Part shown: piece by piece, positions 39,160 through 48,563 of the stretch
Layout: every line of letters begins with the position of its first letter
How positions within the stretch are numbered: the first letter of the stretch is position 1
NCBI GenBank assembly: GCA_964636125.1
Contig: CAZWPX010000005.1
Location: 1-64,000, forward strand
Length of the DNA stretch: 64,000 nucleotides
Direction: 5' to 3'
Source: CAJINA01 sp964636125
Lineage (GTDB): Bacteria; Desulfobacterota; Desulfobacteria; Desulfobacterales; CAJINA01
Translations under genes and position numbers: made by a program
The notes under the pieces: generated by a model
The model's input: the letters and a program-made list of their open reading frames with translations, nothing else
The model's database searches: none
Told to the model about the DNA's origin: nothing

Positions 39160-39350
39160 GTATCCTCCTTACCAGGTCGATCTGTCAGTATGCCTTGTAT
39201 TCTCGTCCCAAAACATACCATATACCCGGCCTGTGTGTCATGCCCCAATTGAAAAATCTTGCTTTGCGTCTGTGTTTCCTGCCGGACTTTAATGCGCGAC
39301 AGCGACAACTGGTACAACTGTTAGTCGAAGGTTGCATCTAAAAGGGTCCT

Positions 39351-39378
39351 AATTATCCGGATCCTGATAGAAAGTCAA
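39351..39378 (-). promoter_or_regulatory. candidate sigma-70 promoter for the HU gene
   Basis: On the minus strand, TTGACT (39378-39373) and ATAATT (39356-39351) are 16 bp apart. They lie about 190 bp upstream of the HU gene and just past the NusG-like gene end. This is a consensus match only. Confidence 0.35.
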
Positions 39379-39406
39379 GCGGTTATGCACCTTTAGCGCC
39401 AGGTAT

Positions 39407-39934
39407 TCAACCACCGATTGCCGGTATCAGTTCAATATCCTCCTCATCAACTTCAACTGCAGCGAATTGGCCCAGGGCGTCGATGTTGACGACTACCCGG
39501 TTCTGGCCGCGATATCGAGAAAAAGTGCCGGCAATCCCGGTGAATGGCCCCCGGACGACGATGACCCGGTCTCCTTTTTTTAAGCGTGTCCCGGTGATAA
39601 TATCCAGGTCGGTGGAGATCATTACCTGGAGGGATTCAATGGCTTCATCCGGAACCGGGAGGGGGCCTGACCGGTTTCCGATGAACCGGACAATGCCGAT
39701 GGTTTTCAGGATGTCAAGCTGGTCGGCGGGATCGAGATCCGTCTTGACAAAAATATAGCCCGGAAATAGCGGCACCCTGAGCATGACCTTGCGGTCCCGC
39801 CGCTTACTGGGCACCGATACTTTTGGCAGGAATACTTCTTTGGACTTACGTTCGAGGCCTTCGTGGACTTTATTTTCAAACCGGCTGCGAGTGTGCAGTA
39901 CGTACCAGGCCGGGATTAGAATCTTATTTTCCAT
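39407..39934 (-). CDS. NusG-like transcription antiterminator (UpxY/RfaH-type)
   Basis: 175 residues from the ATG at 39934 (a TTG at 39967 adds eleven). The NGN domain starts AWYVLHTRSRFENKVHEGL and has PLFPGYIFVKTDL; the KOW domain has KKGDRVIVVRGPFTGIAG. The wording LHTRSRFE, VSVPSKRRDRK and RFIGNRSGPLPVP sets it with specialised NusG paralogues (UpxY, LoaP, RfaH) that let RNA polymerase read long surface-polysaccharide operons, rather than housekeeping NusG. It stands alone here, downstream of a repeat-rich region and of lptD, so its target operon is not evident. Confidence 0.85.
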   Translation of the reverse strand: MENKILIPAWYVLHTRSRFENKVHEGLERKSKEVFLPKVSVPSKRRDRKVMLRVPLFPGYIFVKTDLDPADQLDILKTIGIVRFIGNRSGPLPVPDEAIESLQVMISTDLDIITGTRLKKGDRVIVVRGPFTGIAGTFSRYRGQNRVVVNIDALGQFAAVEVDEEDIELIPAIGG

Positions 39935-40012
39935 ATCAAGTGATCCAGTAATGATTGTGAAGGGCAAAAGCGCTTAACACGTAACTACACGTAACTATAA
40001 ACAAAAAGACTG

Positions 40013-40345
<333 letters not shown>

Positions 40346-40354
40346 ATGTTGATA

Positions 40355-40479
40355 GTCCCGTAAAAAATCCCTCGCCCGTCATGCCGGACTTGATCCGGCA
40401 TCCATAAGTACTTGAAATCACTGGATCCCGGCATTCGCCGGGATGACAAATCTAAGAGAATTTTGACTTTTTACGGGTC
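40355..40479. repeat. about 120-bp repeat element with GTCCCGTAAAAA ends, copy E3
   Basis: Left end GTCCCGTAAAAAATC, right end GACTTTTTACGGGTC, with the two inner hairpins (GCCGGACTTGATCCGGC and CCCGGCATTCGCCGGG). It is nearly identical to E2 in the centre. It lies about 100 bp beyond the lptD stop. Confidence 0.9.
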
Positions 40480-40583
40480 CATCAATGTTCGCTGTTCATC
40501 TTTTTGCCTTGGCCTTATCCCTAACAGCCTTCAGTCTAAAGTCTTAAACTGCGTATCACGATGCTCATTTCTTATAATTCAGC

Positions 40584-42917
40584 CTACCGTGTAGCGGTAA
40601 ACGGGCTCTCTAGTGCCTGGCCTGATACATCTGTTCCCATCCCTCCCAGACCCATGAGGTTGACGGCAAAGGTATAGCGCCGGTCATTGGCAGTGGTGAT
40701 GTAACTTAGATCCACTGACCAGCATTGTGATTTGTATACCATACCCAGGCCGGTACCAATATCGTTTTCTTCCAGGATGTTGCGCTCATAGAGCGAATAG
40801 ACATCCACTTTTGAAGTGAGGTTGACGCGCAAATCCACAAAAATTGATTCGTTCTGGTCGCGTTCATAACGGTATTCGGTATACAGGCGCTGGAGCCAGT
40901 CACGGTTCAGGTCAAGCCCTATGTTGTGACCCACAAAGTAATCTTCGTATACCGACCAATTTGCGTCGGCTTTCAGTGCAAACCCTTCTCCGACGTTGAG
41001 TGTCAGGTCAGCGAAAATGGGTGAAAAGGGTTCCGGGTCCCCGTAGCCGGCCAGGTTGAGGTCATAACTCTGGCCAAGCTCAAAACGGCAGAACTGATCG
41101 TAATTATAAACCGCCGCGCCGGTCTTATCTTTCGATCGGGAAGCGGCCAGCGACGGTGTGCGCGCAGTGAAATGGTTGGTGATGGAGTAGGTGACCAGAT
41201 TCTGGGCAGCGATCCGGTCAGACTCCTCAAAGTAGGGCAGATCGCTCTGGTCCTGTTTGGGGGTGTATTCGTAAATAACTCTAGGGGTGGCCGTGTGTCG
41301 CGTTTTGGCCTGGCCGTCCTTGCCACCTTGAAAAACACGAAAAAATTCCGAAGCAGCATCCAGTTTAAGGTCGTAAATATTCCTGAAATAGCTGTCGTCG
41401 GTCAAGGTGGTTCCATCGGTTGTGTCCATATACCAGGCGGTGGCGTGGGTACCCACGGAAGGCTCAAAGGAGAGGTGATTTTCCCATGTGAGCGGGTAGT
41501 AGAGCCTGGGGTGGATGTCCGCCCGGTTTCCTCTGGCTCCGGTTTGCCTGAAAAAATGGACAAAGCCGCCGGTCGCATCGAAAAATGACGGGGTGGCCAG
41601 CAGGGATTGTTTGCTGGCCGTATAGGCAATTCGCGGCAGGGTCTGCAGGGTGCTGTCGGTGGTGCCCTGCCGGCGGGCGACCACATCGTCATTCCAGCGG
41701 ACATCCCCGCTGAGGCTGTAGCGGTTCCCGGTTTTATTGAAACTGATCTGGTTGGTTCGCACCGTGTCATCAATGGCGTCCAGACCCCGGCCGAAATCCC
41801 TGGTGAAGACATTGTTGGTGTCGTTGAAACCGGTATACCCTCCCCTGAATTCTTTCAGGTAGTCCTGGTCGCTGACAACATCAAGGTCGACCTTCGTGGT
41901 GATACCATATTTGACGAATTGATCATGTTTCATGCGAAACCAGTACCGGTCAGTGTTGGTGCGGACCAGCCCGTCATCCGGGTAGCCCCACTGTTCGGTT
42001 CCGGGACTGCCGGTGTCAATTTTTTCGTCTGAAAAACCATCGGCCATGATGGTTCCTTTGGAAACATCATCTATAATATATCGGTATTCAGCCCCTATTT
42101 TTTCACCCCGTTCCTGCATGTGATGAAGGTAAAAGGTTGCATCTGACTGGGCGTTAATTGCCCAGTACAGGGGCTGGATGAATTCGAAACCCTTGCGCTC
42201 AGAAATGCCGATCTGGGGAACCAGGAGGCCGGTCTGGCGTTTAATTTTTGCTGGAAAGGCCAGAAAAGGTGAGTAGAGCACAGGCACCGATTTTGCCCAC
42301 AAGGCTGCCCCGGTGACATATCCGTAGCCTTCAACCGTTACATCGAGTTTCTTTCCGGTGATTTTCCAGTCCGGTTTATCACTGTCACAGGAAGTAATGG
42401 CAGGGCCTTCAACCGTGTAGCTGTCCTCCCCGGTCTTAAGGATGCGGTCTCCCTTGATATAAAAGTGGTTGGCATCTATAAAAAGGGTTCCCTGGTCCAG
42501 GATGCCTGTACGGGTGTTCAGGTTCAGCGTAATCCGTGAACCGGTCAAAACATCCCGGCCGGTTGTGAGCATAACGTGCCCTTGTGCACGTACATCGCCG
42601 GTATGCTGATTGAAAACTATCGCGTCGGCCGCCAGGCGTTTACCCTGCTTGGTGATGATGACATTGCCGGAGGCGATCAGATCGCCTGTTTTCTGGTCTC
42701 GGGTGATTTTATCGGCGGCGATGTTCCAGGGCTGGGAGGGGTCGTCTGCCAGCATTTCAGCTCCGCTGGCCAGGTCCGGTTCCCCGATCATCGGGTTAAG
42801 GAGTGCCAGGACAAGGAATACCAGCCGGAACGGCAAATATAAACGGTATCGGCAGTCAATACATGCGTGACCGCTGACTCGTTGTCGGGGCCGGTCGGGG
42901 AGGCCTGTGTAGGTCAT
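40584..42917 (-). CDS. lptD: LPS-assembly protein LptD
   Basis: About 777 residues. After a basic N-terminus and a hydrophobic stretch (LPFRLVFLVLALLNPMIG), an OstA/LptA-like jellyroll (NIAADKITRDQKTGDLIASG) is followed by a long C-terminal beta-barrel (LptD_C) with VPVLYSPFLAFPAKIKRQTGLL and ending in an aromatic-rich strand region. LptD with LptE inserts LPS in the outer leaflet. A TTG at 42920 directly precedes the chosen ATG. The ITSCDSDKPDW stretch is a common LptD feature near residue 175. Together with kdnA/kdnB it shows that the cell makes LPS. Confidence 0.93.
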   Translation of the reverse strand: MTYTGLPDRPRQRVSGHACIDCRYRLYLPFRLVFLVLALLNPMIGEPDLASGAEMLADDPSQPWNIAADKITRDQKTGDLIASGNVIITKQGKRLAADAIVFNQHTGDVRAQGHVMLTTGRDVLTGSRITLNLNTRTGILDQGTLFIDANHFYIKGDRILKTGEDSYTVEGPAITSCDSDKPDWKITGKKLDVTVEGYGYVTGAALWAKSVPVLYSPFLAFPAKIKRQTGLLVPQIGISERKGFEFIQPLYWAINAQSDATFYLHHMQERGEKIGAEYRYIIDDVSKGTIMADGFSDEKIDTGSPGTEQWGYPDDGLVRTNTDRYWFRMKHDQFVKYGITTKVDLDVVSDQDYLKEFRGGYTGFNDTNNVFTRDFGRGLDAIDDTVRTNQISFNKTGNRYSLSGDVRWNDDVVARRQGTTDSTLQTLPRIAYTASKQSLLATPSFFDATGGFVHFFRQTGARGNRADIHPRLYYPLTWENHLSFEPSVGTHATAWYMDTTDGTTLTDDSYFRNIYDLKLDAASEFFRVFQGGKDGQAKTRHTATPRVIYEYTPKQDQSDLPYFEESDRIAAQNLVTYSITNHFTARTPSLAASRSKDKTGAAVYNYDQFCRFELGQSYDLNLAGYGDPEPFSPIFADLTLNVGEGFALKADANWSVYEDYFVGHNIGLDLNRDWLQRLYTEYRYERDQNESIFVDLRVNLTSKVDVYSLYERNILEENDIGTGLGMVYKSQCWSVDLSYITTANDRRYTFAVNLMGLGGMGTDVSGQALESPFTATR

Positions 42918-43217
42918 CAATATCGATTCTTCCTATGGAACTTTTGCAAAATCAATCTGTTATGTCTACTGCTGTGCCAACCGTGATGACGCAATTTACA
43001 GGTAACTTGTCTTAAAAATCAAGTTATAGTTTGGTAAAATCCCATAATTCGGGATTGCCTGGCGTTCAACTTGAAAAGTGTCTCTTTAAAAAACAGGCCA
43101 GTTGATGTATTAATAACGTTTGTCGGAGTGAAACACCAGGTACGCTGATGCGGCCTGTCGAATTTTGGTATAACTTGCGGCCAACGAAACAGATTACTGA
43201 CAACCGGTATAGGCGCT
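42918..43217. other. divergent intergenic region between lptD and surE
   Basis: 300 bp with no gene. It contains a small palindrome AATCCCATAATTCGGGATT at 43038-43056 of unknown meaning. Promoters for both genes should be here, but no near-consensus pair was found. Confidence 0.5.
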
Positions 43218-43970
43218 ATGCGAATTTTGATTACAAATGATGATGGTATCTTTGCCAGTGGGCTCTGGGCGCTTTACCGGGCTTTCTCCAGAAAACATAC
43301 CGTGACGGTTGTGGCCCCGGATCGTGAGCGCAGTGCCATAGGCCACGGGATCACTCTGCACCAGCCCCTGCGGGCCGAACGGGTGACGTTCGGCAGCGAT
43401 TACCGGGGAATTGCCGTCAGTGGAACCCCGGCAGATTGTGTCAAACTGGCCATTTTAGAGCTCATGAATCCCAGGCCGGATATGGTGATTGCCGGTATTA
43501 ATCCCGGGGCCAATCTGGGTATCAATATAAATTATTCCGGTACTGTGGCGGCTGCCAAAGAGGCGGCTTTGTACGGCATAAAAGCCCTGGCCGTATCCGT
43601 TCAGAATCCCGGCAGCAAGCACTATGACGAGGTGGCGGATTATGTTGAAAGCTTCGCCTGCCGGGTGGCTGCCAACGGCCTGCCTTTCGGAACGTTTCTG
43701 AATGTAAATTTCCCAGACCGGCCGGTTGCGGAACTGGCCGGTGCGCGGGTCTGCCACCAGGGGATTGAAATGTTTCCGGAAAAACTGGAGAAGAGGATTG
43801 ATCCCCGCAAGCGGCCCTATTACTGGCAGGGATATGATGTCCAGACTTTCAAAGCCAACCCAAACTCGGATGGTTCGGCCGTGGCCGGTAATTATATCGC
43901 GATAACACCCCTGAAATGCGATGCTACCGACTACGATCTCATGGATACGATCGAAGACCTGGTACCCTGA
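43218..43970 (+). CDS. surE: 5'/3'-nucleotidase SurE
   Basis: 250 residues. N-terminal MRILITNDDGIFASG with the metal-binding D8/D9, then SGTPADCVKLA and INPGANLGININYSGTVAAA, all typical of SurE survival-protein nucleotidases. The last base pair of the stop overlaps the ATG of tmk (TGATG), showing coupling. It removes phosphate from nucleoside monophosphates. Confidence 0.96.
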   Translation: MRILITNDDGIFASGLWALYRAFSRKHTVTVVAPDRERSAIGHGITLHQPLRAERVTFGSDYRGIAVSGTPADCVKLAILELMNPRPDMVIAGINPGANLGININYSGTVAAAKEAALYGIKALAVSVQNPGSKHYDEVADYVESFACRVAANGLPFGTFLNVNFPDRPVAELAGARVCHQGIEMFPEKLEKRIDPRKRPYYWQGYDVQTFKANPNSDGSAVAGNYIAITPLKCDATDYDLMDTIEDLVP

Positions 43971-44611
43971 TGTTTATTACTCTGGAAGGTATCGAAGGCT
44001 CCGGAAAAACGAGCCAATTGAAAAATATCGCAGCTTTTCTGGAAAGCAGGGGGCACACGTGCCTTTTGACCCGGGAGCCCGGGGGTACCGTCATTGGCCG
44101 CAGAATCAGGACGGTCTTGCTTGATCCTGAGAGCAGCGACCTGGACCCGACCGCAGAACTGCTGCTTTACACGGCGGACAGGGTTCAGCACGTCAGGCAA
44201 GTAATCCTGCCGGCGATTGCGGCCGGCCAGGTGGTCGTCTGTGATCGGTATGTGGATGCGACCCTGGCTTACCAGGGCGTAGCCCGGGGACTGGGCACCC
44301 AGTTAATTGATAAACTGCACCAGACGCTGGTTGCTAACCTGAAGCCGGATGTGACGTTCCTGCTGGACCTGCCGCCGGAAGAAGGGCTCCGGCGGGCGTG
44401 GACACAAATTGATGCCGGCAATCGCAGTGGTAAAGAGACCCGCTTCGAACAGGAGCAAATGGCCTTCCATGCCCGGGTCCGGTCTGCTTATTTAACCCTG
44501 GCCGCCAATGAACCGGACCGTTTTGTGATTGTGGATGCCCGCGACCCCATTGAGCAGGTCTGGCAACAGATTGTGAGCGTGCTGGAAGAGATTGCAATCC
44601 GTTTACAATAG
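43970..44611 (+). CDS. tmk: thymidylate kinase
   Basis: 213 residues starting MFITLEGIEGSGKTSQ, P-loop G10-T14, DRY motif in VVCDRYVDATLAYQG and a lid with R-rich stretch (TRFEQEQ). Makes dTDP from dTMP. The start is chosen at 43970 because it overlaps the surE stop by one base and gives the normal Tmk N-terminus. The cysK-cysS fusion follows after 69 bp. Confidence 0.96.
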   Translation: MFITLEGIEGSGKTSQLKNIAAFLESRGHTCLLTREPGGTVIGRRIRTVLLDPESSDLDPTAELLLYTADRVQHVRQVILPAIAAGQVVVCDRYVDATLAYQGVARGLGTQLIDKLHQTLVANLKPDVTFLLDLPPEEGLRRAWTQIDAGNRSGKETRFEQEQMAFHARVRSAYLTLAANEPDRFVIVDARDPIEQVWQQIVSVLEEIAIRLQ

Positions 44612-44680
44612 TCCAGGTCTCGGGTTTTGTTTAAAACGCTACCGCAAATATGATTTCCATCAGGTAAGGTGAATAGTTAT

Positions 44681-46981
44681 ATGCCAGATACCCATCCCAC
44701 AGGCAGCTCAATTCTGGATTCGATCGGCCATACACCGCTTGTAGAGATCAGACGGCTGAACCCAAACCCAAATGTAAAAATTCTGGCCAAGCTGGAATAT
44801 TTCAACCCGGGCGGCAGCGTGAAGGACCGGCCGGCCCTGGCGATGATTGCCGCTGGAGAAGAGAGCGGGGAGTTGACGCCTGACAAGACGGTCATTGAGG
44901 CCACCAGTGGCAATACCGGTATCGGGCTGGCACTGGTTTGCTCGGTTAAAGGCTACCGGCTGCTGCTGGCAATGTCCGAACTGGCCAGTGTCGAGCGCCA
45001 GAAAATTCTCAAGGCCCGGGGTGCTGAAATTTTATTGACGCCGGGGCACCTGGGGACGGATGGCGCCATCGAGGAGGTGTACAGCCGGGCCCTGGCGGAT
45101 CCGGACAAGTATTTCATGGCCGACCAGTTTAACAATCCCGCCAACTGGCAGGCGCACTACCACGGCACCGCGGTGGAGATATGGGAGCAGACCGGCGGCG
45201 GGGTGGACATGCTGGTGGCGACCCTGGGGACGGCCGGGACCCTCATGGGGCTTTCGAGGCGCCTGAAGGAGTACAACCCGGATATTTCCATTGTGGGGGT
45301 CGAACCTTATCTGGGGCATCGCATTCAGGGCCTTAAGAATATGAAAGAGGCCTATCGCCCAGAGATCTTCGAAAAGGTGCGCCTGGACGAAAAAGTCAAT
45401 ATCGATGATGAAGACGCTTTTGACATGACCCGGCGGCTGGCCCGGCACGAGGGGCTGTTTGTGGGGATGAGCAGTGGGGCAGCCATGGCAATTGCCTGTC
45501 AAAAGGCCCGTGAAATGAGTTCAGGAACCATTGTTGTCATTTTCCCCGACAGTGGCGAGAGGTACTTGAGCACCCCCTTGTTTGCCGTTCGCGATAAGCT
45601 GGGTTTGAATATCTTCAACACGGTGAGCCGCCAGAAGGAGTCGTTTGATACCCTGGAACCGAGTAAAGTTTCTATTTATTCCTGCGGGCCCACCGCACAC
45701 GCCCGCATGCATCTGGGCGAGTGCCGCCGCCATATTTTTTCCGACCTGCTGTGCCGCTACCTTGCGTATCGCGGCTATGCCGTAAACCACGTGGTCAATA
45801 TTACCGACCTCGACGACAAGACCCTGGCGGGTGCTGAAGACGCGGGGGTTCCGCACGCCGAATTTACCGCCAAGAATATCGAGCGTTTCATGTCCGACCT
45901 TGAACTGCTGGGCATTCAACCGGCGGCCCATTATCCCCGCACTACTGAGAACATCGATGAAATGGTTGCCCTGGCCGAGAAACTGGTGGAAAAGGGATTT
46001 GCCTACGAAAAATTAAGGTCGCTCTATTTTGATATTTCGCGGTTTTCACAGTATGGCAGGCTTTCCGGTATCGATCTGAATAAAATCAGGCTGGGCGCCA
46101 CGGTAGATTTGGACGATTATGAAAAAGACAACCCCCGGGATTTTACCCTGCTGCGCCGTTCAACGCTGTCGGAACTGAAAAAGGGCATCTTTGCAAAAAC
46201 TCGCTGGGGCAACATCCGGCCTGCCTGGCATATCCAGTGCACGGCTATGAGCATGAAGTATCTGGGGGAAACCTTTGATCTGCACACCAGCGGGCGCGAG
46301 CTGATCTTTCCCCACCATGAGAACGAAATCGCCATTGCCACCGCCATTACCGGCAAACCGCTGGCCCGCTACTGGATGCACTGCGACACCGTTGTGGTGG
46401 ACGGGAAGGCGGTCGACACAAAAGGTGCCGGGCTGACCCTTCCGGACCTGATACAAAAGGGCTATTCCGGTCGGCAGATTCGCTGCTGGCTCCTGGCCAC
46501 ACACTACCGCAAGCCGGTCACATTTTCTGAAGTCAATCTGGTTCAGGCTCAAAAAGCCCTGAATCGGATCAATAAGATGATTCAGGGTCTGCTGCAGGTG
46601 CCTGAAGATGTCGAGGCCTATCCCGAACTTGACCAACTTCTTTATGATATCAAAAACGGATTCGGCAGTGCCATGGATGATGATTTAAACATCTCCCGGG
46701 CCATGGCTTCCATTTTTAAACGGGTTAAGGAAATCAATCGACTGCTCCAGCAAGGGCGTTTGAGCGCTGCCTGCGCCGCGCAGATCCTGGATGTTATGCG
46801 GTCGATAGATGGGGTGCTGGGTTTGTTTGATTTCAAGGATTCGGCCTCGAGCGAGCGGGTCAGGCAGCTGATCCGGCGAAGGGAGCAGGTCCGCAAAGAG
46901 CAAGACTGGCCTGCCGCTGACCGGTTGCGCGACCAGCTGGAGGAGCTGGGTGTTGTGGTAATGGATTACAAATTGAGCTAA
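44681..46981 (+). CDS. cysteine synthase fused to a cysteinyl-tRNA synthetase-like domain
   Basis: 766 residues from the ATG at 44681 (AAGGT ten bases upstream; a GTG at 44669 is the alternative). Residues 1-310 are a PLP-type O-acetylserine sulfhydrylase: K48 in GGSVKDR, TSGNTG (75-80), GTAGT (183-187) and GMSSGAAM (262-269). Residues about 311-766 match CysRS: IFNTVSRQKESF, SCGPTAHARMHLGE (HIGH as HLGE), WHIQCTAMSMKYLGE and IFPHHENE. Zinc ligands C335, C520, H545 and E549 are kept. The KMSKS loop is replaced by KAVDTKG (576-582) and the usual GGG before the HHENE block is TSG. The first half can make cysteine; whether the second charges tRNA is uncertain. It is in an operon with tmk and the next gene. 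Confidence 0.85.
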   Translation: MPDTHPTGSSILDSIGHTPLVEIRRLNPNPNVKILAKLEYFNPGGSVKDRPALAMIAAGEESGELTPDKTVIEATSGNTGIGLALVCSVKGYRLLLAMSELASVERQKILKARGAEILLTPGHLGTDGAIEEVYSRALADPDKYFMADQFNNPANWQAHYHGTAVEIWEQTGGGVDMLVATLGTAGTLMGLSRRLKEYNPDISIVGVEPYLGHRIQGLKNMKEAYRPEIFEKVRLDEKVNIDDEDAFDMTRRLARHEGLFVGMSSGAAMAIACQKAREMSSGTIVVIFPDSGERYLSTPLFAVRDKLGLNIFNTVSRQKESFDTLEPSKVSIYSCGPTAHARMHLGECRRHIFSDLLCRYLAYRGYAVNHVVNITDLDDKTLAGAEDAGVPHAEFTAKNIERFMSDLELLGIQPAAHYPRTTENIDEMVALAEKLVEKGFAYEKLRSLYFDISRFSQYGRLSGIDLNKIRLGATVDLDDYEKDNPRDFTLLRRSTLSELKKGIFAKTRWGNIRPAWHIQCTAMSMKYLGETFDLHTSGRELIFPHHENEIAIATAITGKPLARYWMHCDTVVVDGKAVDTKGAGLTLPDLIQKGYSGRQIRCWLLATHYRKPVTFSEVNLVQAQKALNRINKMIQGLLQVPEDVEAYPELDQLLYDIKNGFGSAMDDDLNISRAMASIFKRVKEINRLLQQGRLSAACAAQILDVMRSIDGVLGLFDFKDSASSERVRQLIRRREQVRKEQDWPAADRLRDQLEELGVVVMDYKLS

Positions 46982-46999
46982 TAATAGAGAGCTGAACAG

Positions 47000-47989
47000 A
47001 TGAATAACATACCTGTATATTTTCCGATGACCTACCTTGACCCTGTTGTGGAAACCAGGCTGGCCGCCTGTTTCGCCCAGACCGCGGTGTACCGGCCATC
47101 CAATAGCCCATTGCCCGAGTCGATGCGGGCGGCCGTGGCACAGGATCGCCTGGTCGTCCGCACGCCCATGGTTGCGGACAGTGCAAAAATCCTGGGGCAA
47201 ATGGAGGCTTACTATGCCTGGGCCGAAGTAAACAAGGGGGCCGACTTCTCTTTTTTCAAGGGGAATCGATCCGGGGTGCCGTTTTTCGGCGACACGTCTG
47301 TCTCCCGCATTCGCCAGAATATCAAGGAGATGGGAGGCGAGGGCGTCCAGCCTGAGCCGGCGGACCCGGTTTTCGCGGCCCGGTTGTTCCTGGAAATGGC
47401 CCAGGCGCGGGACTGCCAGAACAGCGAGCTGGACAGATCACTTGCGGACGTGAAGGCCAAGGAAAACAGCATGCTGGCTGATTTACTCGGGGATGAAAAA
47501 GGCTGCCAGGCTTTTTCATCAGCGAAGCCGCCCGCAGCGATTACAGATCCCGGGGCCCATATGACGGCCTACCGGATTCAGGCCTGGTGGAAAATGACCC
47601 GGGCGGAGTCCGGAAACTGCAATTTTCTGGCAACGGACAGCCGGGCGGTCTTGGCGTATCTGCTTGAGAGCGGACCGGAATTGGAAACAGTGGGGTCGTT
47701 GATGCCGGTACCGCTTGAAGATAACGGTGGTTGGGATCGGACTGCCTGGCAAAAAAGTTTCAGTGACTATTTGCATCTGCTGGCTTCAGGGGCGGACACA
47801 CAAGCCACCCCACCGCCCCAGCCCATGGTTAAATCTGGAGAATCCCATGTGAACATCAGCCTGTACCGCTACAATAACGGGAGTGCCAGTGCGTTTTTTC
47901 AAAGCCTGGAGAAACCCGCCACCAGCCGCAGTGACTGCCCGTCTAAAATGAACCTGGTGATCTGTCTGATTGAAGATGCCGGGGTATAA
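47000..47989 (+). CDS. conserved hypothetical protein, 329 residues
   Basis: Not recognised. It starts MNNIPVYFPMTYLDPV, is soluble (no signal peptide or membrane segment), and has scattered Cys and a C-terminal PSKMNLVICLIEDAGV. The layout of an N-terminal helix-rich part followed by DRTAWQKSFSDYLHLLASG suggests an all-alpha domain. It follows the cysK-cysS fusion by 18 bp with GAGAG before the ATG, so it belongs to that operon and may be functionally tied to it. A plain hypothetical call is safest. Confidence 0.75.
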   Translation: MNNIPVYFPMTYLDPVVETRLAACFAQTAVYRPSNSPLPESMRAAVAQDRLVVRTPMVADSAKILGQMEAYYAWAEVNKGADFSFFKGNRSGVPFFGDTSVSRIRQNIKEMGGEGVQPEPADPVFAARLFLEMAQARDCQNSELDRSLADVKAKENSMLADLLGDEKGCQAFSSAKPPAAITDPGAHMTAYRIQAWWKMTRAESGNCNFLATDSRAVLAYLLESGPELETVGSLMPVPLEDNGGWDRTAWQKSFSDYLHLLASGADTQATPPPQPMVKSGESHVNISLYRYNNGSASAFFQSLEKPATSRSDCPSKMNLVICLIEDAGV

Positions 47990-48073
47990 TGTTCCTAATA
48001 TAACGAATTCAAAAGGTTATCATCTCCAGGGGGTATCGGGACAGGCATCCGGGATAAAAAAAAGTAACAGGGG

Positions 48074-48100
48074 TTGACTCACTGTTACAATTGGTATAAT
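48074..48100 (+). promoter_or_regulatory. candidate sigma-70 promoter for the ferredoxin gene
   Basis: TTGACT at 48074-48079 and TATAAT at 48095-48100, 15 bp apart (one or two short of optimum), about 77 bp before the ferredoxin ATG. Confidence 0.55.
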
Positions 48101-48176
48101 GAATTTTTCCGATGCACTTACAGAATGGTGAAAAGATCACCATCATTTCAACATATTTTTCAAAGGAGAGGTAACA

Positions 48177-48365
48177 ATGGCTTTTATCCCAACCGTAGAC
48201 GCAGAAAAATGCGAAGGCTGCGAAGAGTGTGTAGATGTATGCCCCGTAGAGGTATTCGAGATGGAAGATGAAAAATCGGTACCTGTGAACGCAGACGAAT
48301 GCCTGGGTTGTGAGAGCTGCATTGAAGTTTGTGAGCCGGATGCCATCACAATTGAAGAAACCTAA
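48177..48365 (+). CDS. 2[4Fe-4S] ferredoxin
   Basis: 62 residues with two CxxCxxCxxxC sets: C12, C15, C18, C22 and C42, C45, C48, C52. The protein is strongly acidic (E and D rich). It carries electrons in anaerobic redox metabolism. AAAGGAGAGG precedes the ATG, a good promoter lies upstream and a terminator follows, so it is a single-gene transcript, probably strongly expressed. Confidence 0.96.
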   Translation: MAFIPTVDAEKCEGCEECVDVCPVEVFEMEDEKSVPVNADECLGCESCIEVCEPDAITIEET

Positions 48366-48387
48366 GATCTAAAAAGATTTTAAATTA

Positions 48388-48424
48388 CCCCGGTTCGCCT
48401 GCTGTTGGCCGCCGGGGTTTTTTA
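48388..48424 (+). terminator. rho-independent terminator after ferredoxin
   Basis: CCCCGG (48388-48393) pairs with CCGGGG (48412-48417), followed by a run of seven T. Confidence 0.85.
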
Positions 48425-48563
48425 TGGTGGCAAAGGCTTTATCCCGTCAGCCTGGACTCAGTTACAACAGCCTCTTTGGACCAGAATTCTTACCTGACCT
48501 GGCTCCAGGAGCCCCTATCAAGTGCCTTGCGGAGCCAGAATAACTCTGGTATAGCACCTACCC

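Noticed and set aside
44681..46981. Fusion as an assembly or frame error joining two genes
   Set aside because: The reading frame is open throughout, the CysRS start motif LNIFNTVSRQKESF follows the CysK end with no stop or N, and both parts have good motif spacing.
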